Below are positions 63,405 through 64,000 of a DNA stretch of 64,000 bases, in pieces. Within the stretch, counting starts at the first letter, position 1, and each line of letters starts with the position of its first letter. The notes beneath the pieces are model-generated. The model ran no database searches and had not been told where the DNA came from. It saw only the letters and a list, made by a program, of their open reading frames with translations. A program made the position numbers and the translations under genes. Origin of the DNA: Hyphomicrobiales bacterium. GTDB taxonomy: Bacteria > Pseudomonadota > Alphaproteobacteria > Rhizobiales > Rhizobiaceae. The DNA is taken from contig UCIV01000019.1 in NCBI GenBank assembly GCA_900472575.1, positions 1 through 64,000 of the forward strand, given 5' to 3'.

Positions 63405-64000
63405 TATTTGCCGCCTTCTGAATGGAAGCCCGGCGAACTGATTTCGCCAGACATAGTCGTAAATTTCACCTAACCCTTCCCGCTAAGGAAAGGCTTTAAA
63501 TCGTCCCCTTAATTTTCCCAGCTTCATCCGCCAGAACGAAGCTCATCTTCCGGTCCGCCTCGTTCAGGCCGGTCGATACGGGTCACTCCAATGTCTCATC
63601 CTCGTACGAGACATCATGAGTGCGGAATGCCCACAAACCGCCGAGGCGGGCTGCGGACACAAAAGGAATGCGGCCGAAAAGTATGCACTTTCCGGTTTGC
63701 AACCCTAAGTTTATGGAAAACGGGAGTTCTTATCCCGCAGCAAAGAACATGAAACGTCCGCGACCTTCTCTTGATTGAGACTGTCAGCGAAAGCTCCTGA
63801 AGTTGTCCCCGAGCCCCTTGCTGGAAGCCATTTAGGCAGGATCACCTGGCAAGATCAACAGTGTTTTTTACCCAAAATTAAGCGCCGGGCGTTGACTCTT
63901 GCTGCGTGTTTAGAATGCCGCAGGGGCTGTCATAAAGAATCGCAGTTGAATCAATGGGATTCAAATTTGGCCAGCCACAACCATCGCGATTCACAGGAAA
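63405..64000. other. 596-bp region upstream of dnaA
   Basis: No gene is visible. It contains five GANTC sites clustered at 63894-63992, a DnaA-box-like sequence on the minus strand (63712-63720, seven of nine matches), an inverted repeat ATGTCTC (63591-63597) / GAGACAT (63608-63614) that includes the perfect palindrome CTCGTACGAG (63601-63610), and a CCGCC/GGCGG hairpin near 63640. It is thus a probable regulatory region. The rpsT gene that lies upstream of dnaA in relatives is not seen and may start beyond the window end. Confidence 0.6.
63894..63992. promoter_or_regulatory. Cluster of five GANTC (CcrM methylation) sites
   Basis: GANTC sites at 63894-63898 (GACTC), 63937-63941 (GAATC), 63948-63952 (GAATC), 63958-63962 (GATTC) and 63988-63992 (GATTC). 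About 0.4 would be expected in a 100-bp random sequence. CcrM methylates these adenines in alphaproteobacteria, and such sites mark cell-cycle-controlled promoters. Confidence 0.7.

Noticed and set aside
63405..64000. Replication origin next to dnaA
   Set aside because: Only one weak DnaA-box-like site is seen, and rhizobial chromosome origins are usually near hemE and not near dnaA. The region is better explained as a dnaA control region.

Overview
This window looks like a core chromosomal segment of a Rhizobiaceae bacterium (Agrobacterium/Rhizobium/Sinorhizobium group). It is GC-rich and almost fully coding. It carries lineage markers such as a PraR/PhrR-type regulator, a Mur-type Fur protein, the ornithine-lipid acyltransferase OlsB, a DUF1150 gene beside a small heat-shock gene, a NADP malic enzyme with a phosphotransacetylase tail, and lptC-lptA-lptB-rpoN-hpf-ptsN in that order. 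No tRNA, rRNA, IS element, prophage or CRISPR array was seen.

Layout. 0.1-8.3 kb: a LOG-family protein, lysine/peptidoglycan genes dapD-dapE plus a membrane protein, then truA-fmt-def on the other strand, rmuC and rbsK. 8.5-12.8 kb: a chemoreceptor, a nucleoside hydrolase, and an hsp20-DUF1150 pair whose leader has a sigma-32-type promoter and a ROSE-like RNA thermometer. 12.8-26.9 kb: a long leftward run trmB, metK, praR, lnt, tlyC, ybeY, phoH, miaB, plsC, mur, rimI, tsaB, nfu, usp, trpS and a VOC protein. It covers tRNA modification, rRNA maturation, lipoprotein and phospholipid synthesis and metal control. 27-39.3 kb: an M15-like peptidase, murJ-glnD, a membrane AraC regulator, a MYG1 homologue, a Gre-like factor, a GYF/RDD membrane protein and mutS. 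39.4-49.6 kb: maeB, a Phd/PIN toxin-antitoxin pair, olsB, a hybrid kinase, lspA, two RNA methyltransferases, a LapA-type protein, ihfB and sppA. 49.8-54.8 kb: LPS transport, sigma-54, hibernation factor and PTS-Ntr. 55-64 kb: hemW-rdgB-VOC-rph, divergent hrcA-grpE, a methyltransferase, a LysE exporter and dnaA with a 600-bp upstream region.

Themes. Envelope building recurs (dapDE, lnt, lspA, plsC, olsB, murJ, lptCAB), as do tRNA/rRNA maturation, nitrogen regulation (glnD, rpoN, ptsN) and the heat-shock response (hsp20, hrcA, grpE). The most interesting signals are non-coding: the hsp20 thermometer; a sigma-54 site reading antisense between lptB and rpoN and another before hrcA; five GANTC methylation sites in 99 bp upstream of dnaA; four copies of a palindromic intergenic repeat; and a 35-bp palindrome before the toxin-antitoxin pair. 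I found no clearly new multi-gene system. The unusual proteins are the Gre-like factor without the acidic tip, the GYF/RDD protein and the membrane AraC regulator.
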